Shown: positions 1 to 8,591 of the stretch, piece after piece
How positions within the stretch are numbered: position 1 is the stretch's first letter
Layout of the letters: each line of letters opens with the position of its first letter
From: Wuchereria bancrofti
Taxonomy: Eukaryota > Nematoda > Chromadorea > Rhabditida > Onchocercidae
Length of the DNA stretch: 64,000 bases
NCBI GenBank assembly: GCA_005281725.1
Contig: SSBO01000009.1
Span: 2,106,414 to 2,170,413 of the forward strand
Direction of reading: 5' to 3'
Notes under the pieces: model-generated
What the model was told of the DNA's origin: nothing
The model's database searches: none
What the model saw: the letters and a program-made list of their open reading frames with translations, nothing else
Translations under genes and position numbers: made by a program

Positions 1-101
1 AACTCAGCAACTGATCAATCACCACGCCATTAGGATTTTTTTCCCACAATTCAGCATGCCTGATAACACATATATGATGTTAAATTTAAATTAAATTTCA
101 G
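1..101 (+). other. Presenilin intron (3' part)
   Basis: This stretch ends in a canonical nematode 3' splice site (AAATTTCAG, AG at 100-101) just before the presenilin exon. No open frame that continues into the exon can be supported here, and there is no good GT donor near the left edge. The donor and the earlier exons therefore lie outside the window. Confidence 0.7.
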
Positions 102-379
102 CATCAGTTCGTCTTGGCATGGGTGACTTCGTTTTCTATAGCTTGCTGGTAGGTAAAGCAGCCGCGACAGGTAGCACAATGTGCGTTGCTGGCTCAGTTG
201 TTGGCATATTGGTCGGACTGGTGATCACCCTGACAGTACTGTCTAGTGACGATGAAACCACTCCAGCACTACCCGTTTCGATTACCATCGCTTTACTGCT
301 GCATTTCGGCATTTATCTATTCGTCGAACCATTCTACAATCAAATTGTGATCAGCTCAAAATTATTTATTCTACTCTAA
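102..379 (+). CDS. Presenilin, C-terminal exon (partial gene)
   Basis: Last exon of a presenilin, the aspartyl-protease catalytic subunit of gamma-secretase, which cleaves Notch-type membrane proteins inside the membrane. The exon enters in phase 1 after the acceptor at 100-101 and ends at TAA 377-379. It shows the family's catalytic GxGD motif, here GMGDFVFYS (Asp codon 125-127), then a hydrophobic segment, the PALP motif (TPALPVSIT, about 259-285) that completes the active site, and a final membrane helix. Metazoan presenilins usually carry Leu in GLGD, so Met is a variant. The extreme C-terminus (SSKLFILL) also differs from the usual conserved ending. The N-terminal part, with the first catalytic Asp, is upstream of the window. 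SEL-12-like, HOP-1-like and SPE-4-like classes cannot be separated from this exon alone. The family assignment is secure. Confidence 0.93.
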
Positions 380-2327
380 TATGTTACCTTTGAAAGGTGT
401 AAAATAGTAGTACTTTGATTATTGCGTTTTTAGCATAATCAGACTAAGACGTCTTCTCTTTTAAGCCTGTTGTTAGCCTTTTTTTTGCTTTGTTTTATAA
501 TAACGTTGTGGTTGGTTGGGACAAGTTAGAAGATTGTTCTCACATTTGCATTCCTTCATTTTTTACAAGTTTTAATTCTTAAACTTTACATTAATTAAAA
601 TCCTTAGTCCTTTTTTAAACAACTAAGCGATGGCATCTTTTTGGTGTGACCTCAAGAGCATGACAAGGCAGGCAAACCGAAAATCAGATTGACAGGAACT
701 CTCGGAAAAAATGAAAAATCAAGTTGACAGAAACTCTTAAAATTAAACTACAATCAAGTGAAGAATGATTTAATAGGGGACAAATAATCTCTATGCTTAA
801 TAGCACAGTTCAGTTCAGTGCATATGCATAGGCCTAGGATTTCGTCCTTTGATTCAACAAATAACAACGAAAAGTGAGAAACAAAAATTGTCAGCGGAAG
901 CATTCATAACTGAGATAAAAATGCATGCACTATTGCAAGTAAAATAACAAACTGCGGTGAATAATACTCCAAAAAGCATGCATTAGAGTTGCATGAGAAT
1001 AGAATTTGCTAAAGTGCATGCAAAAGACTAATTTCATAAAGTGAGGTAACTTAAATTTTAAGTGAGGTAACTTAAATCGTTGAATCATTAATCAAGTGAG
1101 GAAGTGAAAAAGAAATTTACAATTTTGATAACCAATTAATTATTCATTCATTCAATTTCTAATTTCAGCATTCCCAAGTAATGATACAATCACCGCATAC
1201 TTTTGCTTTATAATTTCACTTTAACATGTAAAATTAAATTTTCATTTAAAATTGCAAAAAAAAAAATTAAAAAAATTAAATTATGTAAGTTAATTGGCTG
1301 ACAGATATGCTTTGTCAACTGTCAACTGATTGCTACTTCCATCACTGGTCGTCTTTTTTGCATTAATGAAGAACAAATATGCGGAGAAATGAGTAAAGCC
1401 TAAGGTAGCTAACCTTTCAAGAAGCCATCCTATCGAGAAGTTTAACTTTCATATGAGCAGTTACTTGCAAATGGCTGTGGCTCACTGGTGGAATTTGGTA
1501 TTGATCGAATTAATATTAATGATTGAAATCCAAAATTAAAAGTCATAAATTGCGGAATTCGAAGAGATTGTTTTAATGATTAGTGCATTTAATGATTCAT
1601 TAGTATGAATTATTTGTGAGAATATTTCGAGATAAAAATTTCTTCAATTTCTTGTGGGATTCTGGAAATTTGTAAGAGGAATATTGCCCTCTAGAATTTA
1701 ACTTGACTATCGCAGATACATTGTGTGATTGACCACTGTTAGCTTTCTTCGGGTCACTTACAGTTGACCAGTCAGTCACTTACTGCAAATTGTGCTTGTT
1801 TCGTTTAAAATCCAATCAAAAATTATGTGTTCAGTTTGATCAGCTCGGGTAATGCTGCAGAACTCAGCATAAGCTTAATTTCCCTTCATGGCCTAAGATA
1901 CAGAAGCTTGATCTTTTCCAGTTCAAATTATTCATTCACTCATAAAAGTTCTTTACAAGGCTTTACGTGCGAACCAATTGTTCAGAATCGTTGAATTATA
2001 GAATGAGAATGAAAAAGAGAAAAGGAATGATAAGTCAAATTTTAAAAAGGTATAAAAAGTGGGAGAAGAGCTGAGGTTCAAATTTGAATTTTGAAACTGA
2101 AATTGAAATATAGTTACTCAGCACATTTGGTTGTTGCTGAGGTAATCTTGGTAACTACTGCACACCTAGCTGTTGCCTTTGGATTGAGAATACGGTAGTA
2201 AGGAAACTCGATAATTCAATCAGCAATTTTCGATAGTTATAATTAACCGTTTCCTTTTCAGTTCCAATCAGTAACTTTTCCAAAAGGTATCTCTTCAACT
2301 TTCAATTTTAATCTTTTCTCAGTAAAT
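380..2327. other. Presenilin 3' flank; no gene seen
   Basis: No coding exon is supportable. The stretch holds the presenilin 3' UTR and spacer, plus two small direct duplications. One is a GTGAGGTAACTTAAAT-type pair near 1040-1080. The other is a pair around 680-740 sharing TTGACAGRAACTCT. A TATAAAAAG motif lies near 2051. No long terminal repeat, gag or protease of the following BEL/Pao element could be recognised, so the 5' end of that element is not placed. Confidence 0.6.
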
Positions 2328-4718
2328 TTGAATGTGGCTAATGACTATTCATTGCAAGTCAACCAATTCAACGATTTCTCTTCNNNNNNNNNNNTTGATA
2401 GCCTTAATTCTATTAATGTAACTACTGTCATTACTAATCCAGATATAGATCAGTTTTGGAAATTGGAAGTAATAGGGATTAACGAACAACCAAATGATCA
2501 AGACGATGAGGAGGCACTAAAACAATTTAAAAATAGTATTACTAAGGAAAACAATAGGTATCAAGTTTGTTGGCCATGGAAAGATAAGAAGATTAACTTA
2601 CAAGACAATTATGGTCTTTGTTATGGACGATTAAAGACATTAGTCAAACGACTTCAATCCAATCAATCTTTGCTCGAACGTTATGACGAGATAATCAAAG
2701 AGCAATTACTGTCGAATATTATTGAGAAAGTGACAGCAAACATGGATCAAGAAGGTATTTTACATTATTTACCTCATCATGAAGTACTAACCCCGGGAAA
2801 GACAACTACAAAATTACGAATTGTCTATGATGCTTCGGCCTATATTAAAGGAGAAAAAAGTCTGAATAACATGTTATATCGTGGTCCCACTACACTACCT
2901 GACTTAGCAGGTGTTTTACTTCGTTTCAGAATGATGAAAATTGTTATAACAGCAGATATAGAAAAGGCTTTTTTGCAACTGGAATTACACCCATCCGAAA
3001 GGAACTGCACTCGTTTTTTGTGGTTAAAGGATATTCAAGAAGAAATCACCAAGGAAAATTTGATATGTTATCGCTTTCAGAGGGTTCCATTTGAAGTAAT
3101 AGCGTCTCCCTTTTTACTTGCGGCCACTCTCAATTATCATCTAGAAACTTATGGAAGCAAAACCGCTTTAGAAATTAAGAAAAACCTCTATGTCGATAAT
3201 GTTTTATTACCTGCAAGTGGAACTGAAGAAGCACTCAAAATTTACAACGAAATGAAGGACATCTTTATGAATGCCTCAATGAATATACGAGAATTCCTTT
3301 CAAATGACAACGATTTCAATAAACTTATTCCCGAGAACGACCTAGCCAAAGTAAGTCAAATAAAAAAGATTCTGGGTATCAACTGGAATCCAGTTATTGA
3401 TTCTATTGGAATAATCTTAAAACCATGGCATAACCAAACCCCAACAAAAAGGACAATTTTACAATTCATTGCCTCTCAATATGATCCTTTGGGATTTTTA
3501 ATTCCGTCAATGTTATTATTCAAACTATTCTTACAAACTCTTTGGAAAAGAAAATTATCATGGGACCAACCGCTGGAGAATGACGACAATGAAACATGGG
3601 AAATTCTTATAAGTCGATGGCCAACAAAAGTCATAGAAATTCCACGTATGGTCATAGATTCTGATCGTTTACAACAATTAGAAATTCATGTGTTTACCGA
3701 TGCATCTCCCACAGCATATGCTGCAGCAGTCTATGCAAAACAAGGTACAAATACATCTTTGATTTTTGCAAAATCTCGAATAGCTCCTGTGAAAGGTATA
3801 ACAATACCTAAACTAGAATTATTAGCTATTTTAATCGGAGTGAGAGCCACCAAATTTGTTATCAAACAATTAGAAATCGAAGATGCGGAAGTTACATTAT
3901 GGTCAGATTCCCGTTGTGCACTCCAATGGATAAAAAACCGATCACGACTCTTATCAAAATTTATACAAAATCGAATCGATGAAATACGAATGGCAAATTT
4001 TTCATACAGATATGTGCCAAGCAGATCTAACCCTGCCGACATAGCAACAAAAGGATACATGTCTCCAATTCAACTCGCAAAGTTCGAACAATGGTGGACT
4101 GGTCCTCAATGGCTAAAAGATGAAGAATCAGCATGGCCTCAATGGGAGGATAATATTTATTATGAACAAGAAGAATATGAACACAAAATCNGTACGGCCT
4201 CGGCTATTACTAAACTCATCACAATTAAGAGGTTACGATTAATTGATGCAACTCGTATTAGTAAATGGATAAGACTAAGAAGAATAACAGCATGGGCATT
4301 AAGATTTATAAGATATATATCGAAAGGAAGGTTTGAATGGTTGAAAGAAGTACCAATAGGAACAGAATTAACATCGTACGAATTAGCCGACGCTACGAAA
4401 GCTTTGATTATACAAGCACAATCGGAAGGTATCAATGAAAAGGAAATAAACAAATGGAATCTTTATTATAGTGACACCCATTCCTTATGGAAATGCCGGA
4501 GCCGACTGGATAACATTAGTGTAGGATTATACCCAGACAATTTAAATCTAATATACCTTCCAAGACATAATCCTGTAACCAAGCTCCTCATTCAACATCA
4601 ACACGAAGATTTGTGCCACGCAGGAATTGCCCATACATTATCAGAATTGAGAAGAAATTTCTGGATACCTAAAGGTAGAACGGAAGTAAAGAGCGTATTG
4701 AACAAATGCATGTTGTAG
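2328..4718 (+). mobile_element. BEL/Pao LTR retrotransposon pol fragment (RT, RNase H, integrase zinc finger)
   Basis: A long open frame of about 796 codons with the order of BEL/Pao pol. A pre-RT region has a WPWK motif. The reverse transcriptase shows [33 protein letters not shown] and the catalytic-box variant YVDN. The RNase H starts at [16 protein letters not shown] and contains [12 protein letters not shown]. An integrase H2C2 zinc-binding segment (HQHEDLCHAGIAHTL...NKC) is cut off after the first of its two final Cys residues. Gag, protease, the integrase catalytic core and both LTRs are absent or unrecognised. The listed start is only where the frame opens; the upstream boundary is uncertain. 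The right end is sharp: viral rep-like sequence begins at 4719. Ns at 2384-2394 and 4191 do not break the frame. This is a defective element, yet its frame is long and unbroken, suggesting a fairly recent insertion. Confidence 0.93.
2384..2394. other. Assembly gap (11 Ns)
   Basis: Eleven unresolved bases lie inside the Pao open frame; a further single N is at 4191. The frame reads through both, so the gap size may be real or arbitrary. Confidence 0.99.
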
Positions 4719-4767
4719 GCAAGGAAACATGTCCCACAACAAACCGCCAGCATTTCCAAATCCAATT
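4719..4767 (+). pseudogene. Rep N-terminal fragment (viral remnant)
   Basis: About 49 bases match the part of rep copy 1 near 5152-5203, including the codons around the second rolling-circle motif (the QHFQ region). The fragment has small differences and loses register at its right end. It begins exactly where the Pao frame ends and stops where an oppositely oriented rep 3' end begins, so both edges are recombination junctions. Confidence 0.8.
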
Positions 4768-4893
4768 TTAGTCTGAAGTAAGATTGTTATCGAAGTTATA
4801 TCCGAAGTATGATTCTTCTGATGTGGAATATAGCTTCCAAGTCATGGTTACTCTTCTGTCGAATGCTCGCATGTCATATTTTGAAACTGTTTG
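4768..4893 (-). pseudogene. Rep C-terminal fragment (viral remnant)
   Basis: Read on the minus strand this gives the end of a Rep helicase domain: an AFDRRVTMTW motif, then an acidic tail, ending at a stop whose complement is at 4768-4770. The same block occurs as the 3' end of rep copy 2 (6033-6155). The AF-x-RR-[IV]-type motif near the Rep C-terminus is characteristic of circoviruses. The fragment is cut at its upstream side close to the origin-containing spacer, so the helicase core is missing. Confidence 0.75.
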
Positions 4894-4929
4894 CCGTTTC
4901 CATAAAAACAGAAAAAAAAGAAAAAAAAA

Positions 4930-4970
4930 GGCATGATTGCTGCTTAATATTACTAAGAAGCAATCATGCC
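4930..4970. other. CRESS-DNA virus origin of replication hairpin (TAATATTAC)
   Basis: A perfect 12-bp inverted repeat (4930-4941 GGCATGATTGCT with 4959-4970) encloses a 17-base loop. The loop holds the nonanucleotide TAATATTAC at 4945-4953. This is the signature rolling-circle origin of eukaryotic CRESS-DNA viruses, where Rep nicks inside the nonanucleotide. It sits 76 bases before the rep copy 1 start, the usual position upstream of rep. No convincing iterons were found beside the stem. The stem has no mismatches, so no decay is visible in it. Confidence 0.92.
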
Positions 4971-4998
4971 ATACCAAGTAGAGCAAAAAAATTAACCG

Positions 4999-5006
4999 TA
5001 TAAAAA
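4999..5006 (+). promoter_or_regulatory. TATA box of rep copy 1
   Basis: TATAAAAA lies 40 bases upstream of the rep copy 1 start codon and just downstream of the origin hairpin. This is a typical promoter spacing for a compact viral genome. Activity in the host is unknown. Confidence 0.6.
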
Positions 5007-5045
5007 GCGCAAAACTGCAAAAATAAAACAGTACATATCAAGAAC

Positions 5046-5833
5046 ATGTCAAGGCGGGCGAAATGCTGGACTGCAACGATATTCAACATGAAAGCCTTCA
5101 ATTCAAGCAACCTTGAACAAATAGGAAACGGTCTAGAGTACGGAATTATAAGCAAGGAAACATGCCCCACCACAAACCGCCAGCATTTCCAATGCTATTT
5201 TAAATTCAACTCGCCAGTGCGATTTCAAACACTACTCAATAACTTACCACGCGCGAGCCACGTCGAAAAGGCAAAAGGTAGCCCGTATCAAAACTACCAA
5301 TACTGCAGCAAAGAGTCAATAAACGAAGAAATCGGAAGACGACCCGAACCACCCAACAGCAAAAGGAAATCAAGCGAAGAACAATCGACGCTACTAAAAA
5401 AAGTACTGCAGAAACGAAATAAACCTACAACAAATGATAGAAAAAGACAACCTGTTCGTAATGAGGAATCTTACAAAAATACAACTGAAATCATATACAA
5501 TAGAAGACAGGAAAACTATCACTGATCTATACCTAATAATAGGAGAACCAGGAATAGGAAAAACAACTTTTGCAACTAAATTAAGCAAAAATTACTTCAT
5601 AAAAACCGCCAACACAGAAAAATGGTGGGACGGATGCGAACAACAAGAACTTGTCATACTCGATGACTTCTACGGATGGATGCAACCGGCTGAAATATTC
5701 AACTTAGCCGACTCAAAACCGCACTTAGTACAAATAAAAAGCGGCTTCGTAAAATTCACCAGCAAAGCAATAGTAATAATAAGCAACAAAATACCGGAAC
5801 ATTGGTGGAAACGACAAACAGTTTCAAAAAAAA
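5046..5833 (+). pseudogene. rep: Circovirus-like Rep, copy 1 (frameshifted, C-terminus lost)
   Basis: Rep starts rolling-circle replication: an HUH endonuclease nicks the origin and an SF3 helicase unwinds it. The N-terminal frame shows motif I (WTATIFN), motif II with only one His (QHFQC, residues 46-50) and motif III with the catalytic Tyr (YCSK, Tyr86). Walker A (GEPGIGKTT, 5542-5568), Walker B (VILDDFYGW, 5653-5679) and motif C (IISNK, ending near 5790) follow in another frame. Compared with copy 2, there is a one-base shift in an A-rich run near 5393-5402, which separates the endonuclease and helicase halves. The Rep C-terminus is replaced after about 5833 by unrelated sequence. The hairpin and TATA box sit directly upstream. 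The DDFYGW box and overall layout resemble Circoviridae Rep; the exact genus is not determined. Confidence 0.9.
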
Positions 5834-5889
5834 AGTTGCAAGTTTCGGCTACTTTGTATTATTTGCGTCAGAGTGATGTTATTAATTAA
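5834..5889 (+). pseudogene. Possible capsid C-terminal remnant (tentative)
   Basis: About 18 codons are fused in frame after the truncated rep copy 1 and end at TAA 5887-5889. The position is right for the 3' end of a capsid gene convergent with rep copy 2: it points toward rep copy 2's stop (6033), and a two-way poly(A) signal lies between them. The residues (TLYYLRQSD) vaguely resemble the final strand of circovirus capsids, but the stretch is too short to identify by eye. It may be plain filler. Confidence 0.3.
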
Positions 5890-5909
5890 TGTGTTGTGAC
5901 ATTTTTTTT

Positions 5910-5924
5910 AATAAAAGTTTTATT
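5910..5924. terminator. Bidirectional poly(A) signal in the viral convergent region
   Basis: The self-complementary 15-mer AATAAAAGTTTTATT gives AATAAA on both strands. It lies 21 bases after the putative capsid stop (+) and 108 bases after the rep copy 2 stop (-). Convergent rep and cap transcripts of circoviruses end in such a shared region. Confidence 0.6.
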
Positions 5925-6032
5925 CTGTGGTGTAAAGAGTACATAGTAACAAAAACAATGATATAATCATTAATAGAGATAGTGATGTGAGAAACAAGTA
6001 TATGAGTACATAAGCTTTGATTGGGGAATGTA

Positions 6033-6877
6033 TTTAGTCTGAAGTAAGATTGTTATCGAAGTTATATCCGAAGTATGATTTTTCTGATGTGGAATATAGT
6101 TTCCAAGTCATGGTTACTCTTCTGTCGAATGCTCGCATGTCGTATTTTGAAACTGTTTCCACCAATGTTCCGGTATTTTGTTGCTTGTTATTACTATTGC
6201 TTTGCTGGTGAATTTTACGAAGCCGCCTTTTATTTGTACTAAGTGCGGTTTTGAGTCGGCTAAGTTGAATATTTCAGCCGGTTGCATCCATCCGTAGAAG
6301 TCATCGAGTATGACAAGTTCTTGTTGTTCGTATCCGTCCCACCATTTTTCTGTGTTGGCGGTTTTTATGAAGTAATTTTTGCTTAATTTAGTTGCGAAAG
6401 TTGTTTTTCCTATTCCTGGTTCTCCTATTATTAGGTATAGATCAGTGATAGTTTTCCTGTCTTCTATTGTATATGATTTCAGTTGTTGTATTTTTGTAAG
6501 ATTCCTCATTACGAACAGGTTGTCTTTTTCGATCATTTGTTGTAGGTTTATTTCGTTTCTGCAGTATTTTTTTAGTAGCGTCGATTGTTCTTCGCTTGAT
6601 TTCCTTTTCCTGTTGGGTGGTTCGGGTCGTCTTCCGATTTCTTCGTTTATTGACTCTTTGCTGCAGTATTGGTAGTTTTGATACGGGCTACCTTTTGCCT
6701 TTTCGACGTGGCTCGCGCGTGGTAAGTTATTGAGTAGTGTTTGAAATAGCACTGGCGAGTTGAATTTAAAATAGCATTGGAAATGCTGGCGGTTTGTGGT
6801 GGAGCATGGTTTCCTTGCCTATAATTCCGTATTCTAGACTGTTTCCTATTTGTTGAAGGTTGCTTGAATTGAAGGCT
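6033..6877 (-). pseudogene. rep: Circovirus-like Rep, copy 2 (start lost, frameshifted)
   Basis: An inverted second copy of rep that keeps the gene's 3' end. On the minus strand it carries motif III (YCSK), Walker A (GEPGIGKTT), Walker B (VILDDFYGW), motif C (ITSNK) and, in another frame, the AFDRRV tail with a stop at 6035-6033. Breaks: the first codons up to about residue 16 are absent, similarity stopping near 6877; an extra base disturbs the frame near 6800-6810; and about seven bases are missing near 6158 compared with copy 1, so the frame ends early at 6114. Where copy 1 has its A-run frameshift, copy 2 reads through. The two copies are very similar base for base, which points to duplication or co-integration rather than two ancient, independent events. 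Confidence 0.9.
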
Positions 6878-8591
6878 TATGGTTTCATGACGTGAAAAAA
6901 GAATGTTTTCTATTTTATTTTGCCGAAAAAACGATCAATCACTGCATGGACCATCGGAGGATTTGAATATTCTAATTATTGAGAAATATGGTCGAATACT
7001 TGTGGAAATATACCTTACTAAAATTACTCTTATTCGTAAGTTTGCTCTATTTAGTTTGCTTGTAATTTCATAGGATTTATTTTCATCTTTCTTTAATATA
7101 CATTTTATTAATTTAGCGATTATTAAGCAAATTCCATTTCTCAAAAATAGAAATATTTGCTGCGCATTTTTCATTGCAAATATTTCTGTATGCATTCTGA
7201 ATTGAAAATGACAGATAAACCTTGCTATATTGAAGTTGCTGAAGAAATTAACTATTTTGGAGTGGAATGACATCAAATGCAGTAAGTAGTAAAAATAGGT
7301 ATTAAATTCTCAGACCTTCCCATTTTGGATGTCATCGCTAAATGTCGCATACCCATTCCTGTGCGTTGCTCATAGACGCTCTGCGGTGATATTCGCAAAA
7401 TCCCCAAAATAGTATCAGCATTTTTGGCTGAATCTATCTAGAAAAGCTTGGCTGAATCAAGAAAAACTCTGCATGGATTTAAATTTTCACGGAAAGTCAA
7501 TATAATAAATTTCTAATAAGAATGGACTGTACGCCTGATTATCTCCCATAAAAAAGTTCGACACGTCATTATCACTAATGATAATGATAGTAACGATATT
7601 ATAGGATATTTATTGCAAAAATTAACCTCTTAATAATGCTTTATTAAAATTACTAATCAATAAATCGTATTCAGTATAAGTTTTCTGTCAAATTTTAAAA
7701 TGATCTTTCAACAATTCCTGAAATTGATATGATGTTTAGTTCTATCCTTAATTATATCAATTTTTCCACATTGATATTGTATAATTCTAAATATCATACG
7801 GTAAAATTCAATTACAAATGAATGACGTTCGACAGATTTATGTTTGTTTTATTTGTATTACTAAATAAAGCTACTTTTCAATTTCAAGGAAACTTAAACT
7901 AAAGGAAAAAAATTGGAAAGGTAGTGCTTTTTTCAAATAATGATAAAAGGAATTAATAATACTTATGTCACGATTGTTCACTATCAAAGCAATTGAATGA
8001 CGCGCATATAGACTGAACCCACCAACCATGCCGTATGCGCTCAAATCAGCTGGACCTCGATGACAATGTGACAACAAAATTATTTTTTGTTTAAGAGTCT
8101 CTGACAATTGGTCCTTCTCTTTAGATATAACCTTCCTCTTTTACTTTCTTTTCCCGTTTCTTGCATATCTGAAATTGATACTGTCTGAGCAAGTTTTTTT
8201 GTTTTTCTACGTGTGATGGATTTTTCAATGAAGATTGATTTATTCTTATGTCATTTACTATTCTGTATTTTATCATTGTGATATGTTCGAGATAAAATGG
8301 TGATAGATCGAGATACGCGAGAAAGTCTCTCAATATTATTTCTGACCAATTACTCAATATTTGGCAGATTTTGCTCGTAATGTTTTGCAATCGATGACTG
8401 TGTGTGATTGGGATGATCACAGCCCTCAATGACAGATCACGAAAGATCTTTGAAATGAGTGAATTCTGGAAGTGTTTTGTCCATTTATCAAACTTCTAAA
8501 TTTATTGAAATCATATCCGGAAAGTATGTCATGTCATTTTGCATCATTTCAAAAACAGTTTGTAATATAAATCAATGTCAAAATTCTCATT
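6878..8591. other. Spacer right of the viral locus; no gene supported
   Basis: No conserved domain is seen. Minus-strand frames at 6935-7276 and 7871-8107 are open but have no recognisable motif or splice partners. A small inverted repeat GCGCATA/TATGCGC spans about 8003-8041. The continuation of the Pao integrase was looked for after 6877 and not recognised. The right end holds the 3' flank of the next gene. Confidence 0.5.
8501..8506 (-). terminator. Poly(A) signal of the B-box-like gene
   Basis: TTTATT on the plus strand is AATAAA for a minus-strand transcript. It lies about 90 bases after the stop codon at 8594-8592, a reasonable 3' UTR length for a nematode gene. Confidence 0.5.

Larger units (their letters stand above)
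4719..6877. mobile_element. Endogenous circovirus-like (CRESS-DNA) viral locus, rearranged
   Basis: A composite of circovirus-like pieces embedded in worm DNA. In order: a short rep fragment (+), a rep 3' end (-), an origin hairpin, a TATA box, rep copy 1 (+), a convergent intergenic region with a possible capsid tail, and rep copy 2 (-). Shared blocks show that the pieces derive from at least two genome copies. The first 120 bases or so after 4768 recur at 6033-6155 in the same orientation. The rep body recurs inverted on either side of about 5.9 kb. This pattern fits integration of a concatemer or repeated integration with rearrangement. The left edge joins the Pao pol frame directly. The right edge is taken where similarity between the two rep copies stops. 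Every rep copy is broken or truncated. Confidence 0.88.

Noticed and set aside
380..2327. Possible 5' LTR, gag or protease of the Pao element
   Set aside because: No terminal-repeat match, no zinc knuckle and no aspartic-protease motif could be found.
6935..7276. Minus-strand open frame of 113 codons right of the viral locus
   Set aside because: No motif, no splice partner and no similarity to the viral or Pao parts; the length is possible by chance in A/T-rich DNA.
7871..8107. Minus-strand frame with normal-looking residues (SHCHRGPADLSAYG)
   Set aside because: It runs into low-complexity sequence, lacks clear exon boundaries and shows no family signature.
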